Shown here: piece by piece, positions 63,492 to 64,000 of the stretch
Layout: each line of letters starts with the position of its first letter
Numbering within the stretch: the stretch's first letter is position 1
Assembly: GCA_947628655.1 (NCBI GenBank)
Contig: CANRAS010000002.1
Location: 120,384 to 184,383, forward strand
Length of the DNA: 64,000 bases
Reading direction: 5' to 3'
From: an uncultured Clostridia bacterium
GTDB lineage: Bacteria; Bacillota; Clostridia; Oscillospirales; Ruminococcaceae
Made by a program: the position numbers and the translations under genes
Notes under the pieces: model-generated
What the model was told of the DNA's origin: nothing
Seen by the model: the letters and a program-made list of their open reading frames with translations, nothing else
The model's database searches: none

Positions 63492-63718
63492 AGATTGTCT
63501 TTAAGTCAATACGTTGCTCGCGTTATCGCACGTCTGGCGTGGCTCAATTCCCGCGCCCCGCGCCCTTATCACGCGCAAACTTGCCGTCCCGCGTCAAACG
63601 CGCCTGCGCCGACCGTGTACGCGCATTTGCCCGACCGCCCGCAATTCGCCTGACGGCGAATTTAACGGCGCTGCCGCGCCGTTGTTTTGCGCTTTGCGCA
63701 AAACGCGGGCTGGGTGAC
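63492..63718 (+). repeat. Triple-hairpin module, copy 4
   Basis: Follows the core motif. CGCACGTCTGGCGTGGCTCA, CCCGCGCCCTTATCACGCG, GTCCCGCGTCAAACGCGCCT, then hairpins AATTCGCC-TGAC-GGCGAATT, AACGGCGC-TGCC-GCGCCGTT and TTTTGCGC-TTT-GCGCAAAA. It ends about 75 bases before the -35 box of the putative rrn promoter. Confidence 0.87.
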
Positions 63719-63792
63719 AGCCTGCGGGAAACCGCGCTTTTGCGCCCTTAGAAAAATTTTTAAAAATTTTTTAAAAAATTTCAAAAAACCCC

Positions 63793-63821
63793 TTGACAAG
63801 TCGCGGGGATTGTGATATAAT
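63793..63821 (+). promoter_or_regulatory. Strong promoter, probably of an rrn operon
   Basis: TTGACA (63793-63798), 17 bases, TATAAT (63816-63821), preceded by an A/T-rich tract of A and T runs (63750-63790) that looks like an UP element. Confidence 0.85.
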
Positions 63822-63829
63822 AATCAAGT

Positions 63830-64000
63830 CGCCAAAAATAAAGGCGATAAACAGCTCCTTGAAAATTGAACAACAAACGAATTAACGACCTTGTCGATTC
63901 TTCAAGCAATGCAAATTGCTTGTAAAATCACAAACAATAATTCTGGATAAACAAGAAGACAGCGTTGAAAAGCGCTGGCGTTTATTGAGCAGAACGGTTA
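63830..64000 (+). ncRNA. Leader region of a probable rRNA operon, cut by the window edge
   Basis: Contains CTCCTTGAAAATTGAACAAC, a phrase typical of the spacer ahead of 16S genes in Firmicutes, and no open frame. The stretch CAAGCAATGCAAATTGCTTG is a hairpin. The 16S 5' end (GAGTTTGAT...) is not inside the window, so this remains an inference. Confidence 0.65.

Overview
The window reads as chromosomal DNA of a motile, Gram-positive, low-to-mid GC anaerobe of the Firmicutes, most likely class Clostridia. Supporting signs are a perfect CIRCE operator in front of htpG, the Bacillus/Clostridium-type flagellar order flgM-flgN-flgK-flgL-yviE-fliW-csrA-fliD-fliS, canonical TTGACA/17/TATAAT promoters, strong AGGAGG ribosome sites, and several TTG starts. 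The organism was inferred from gene content only; no rRNA gene is inside the window, although a strong promoter and a leader that look like those of an rrn operon run off the right edge.

Layout. 1-8 kb: the 3' end of a membrane protein gene, a four-helix-bundle-like protein, tag, CIRCE-controlled htpG, a DUF362 protein, a palindrome-rich spacer, a HAD phosphatase, and an AT-rich two-gene zinc-ribbon operon. 8-17 kb: a hybrid histidine kinase, a lipoprotein, a ribbon-helix-helix protein followed by clpB, and a DUF4258/YgiT-type toxin-antitoxin pair. 17-19.5 kb: three prepilin genes with no export machinery beside them. 19.5-29.3 kb: a late flagellar operon opening with a sigma-28-like promoter. 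29-51.7 kb: housekeeping genes (radical SAM protein, CDF transporter, ttcA-like, moxR/DUF58, udp, aminotransferase, smpB, purB, recJ, rel/spo, metallo-hydrolase, glycosyltransferase, tgt). 52-63 kb: HAD phosphatase, a TetR-linked membrane operon, vanZ-like, ppk1, pyrG, diguanylate cyclase, and an XRE/membrane pair. 63.8-64 kb: putative rrn promoter and leader.

The most unusual content is not in the genes. Almost every spacer right of 30 kb, and several left of it, holds copies of a composite repeat. Its ends are degenerate 7-base arrays (AGNNGTW on one strand, CTANNNA on the other); inside are exchangeable hairpins and a conserved AGATTGTCTTTAAGTC core in inverted orientation. Two longer modules, about 300-380 bp (three copies) and about 190-240 bp (four copies, three consecutive perfect hairpins), occur with it. 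Stems at equivalent positions differ in sequence between copies yet stay perfectly paired. The repeats abut promoters, supply stop codons of neighbouring genes, and in one case lie between a promoter and its gene. This repeat system is the best candidate here for something undescribed.

Working links between genes: FliW-CsrA controls flagellin translation together with the FlgM/sigma-28 checkpoint, while FlgN and FliS serve the FlgK/FlgL/FliD/flagellin substrates. HtpG and ClpB are stress chaperones under apparently different controls. Rel/Spo, Ppk1 and the GGDEF protein point to nucleotide and polyphosphate stress signalling.
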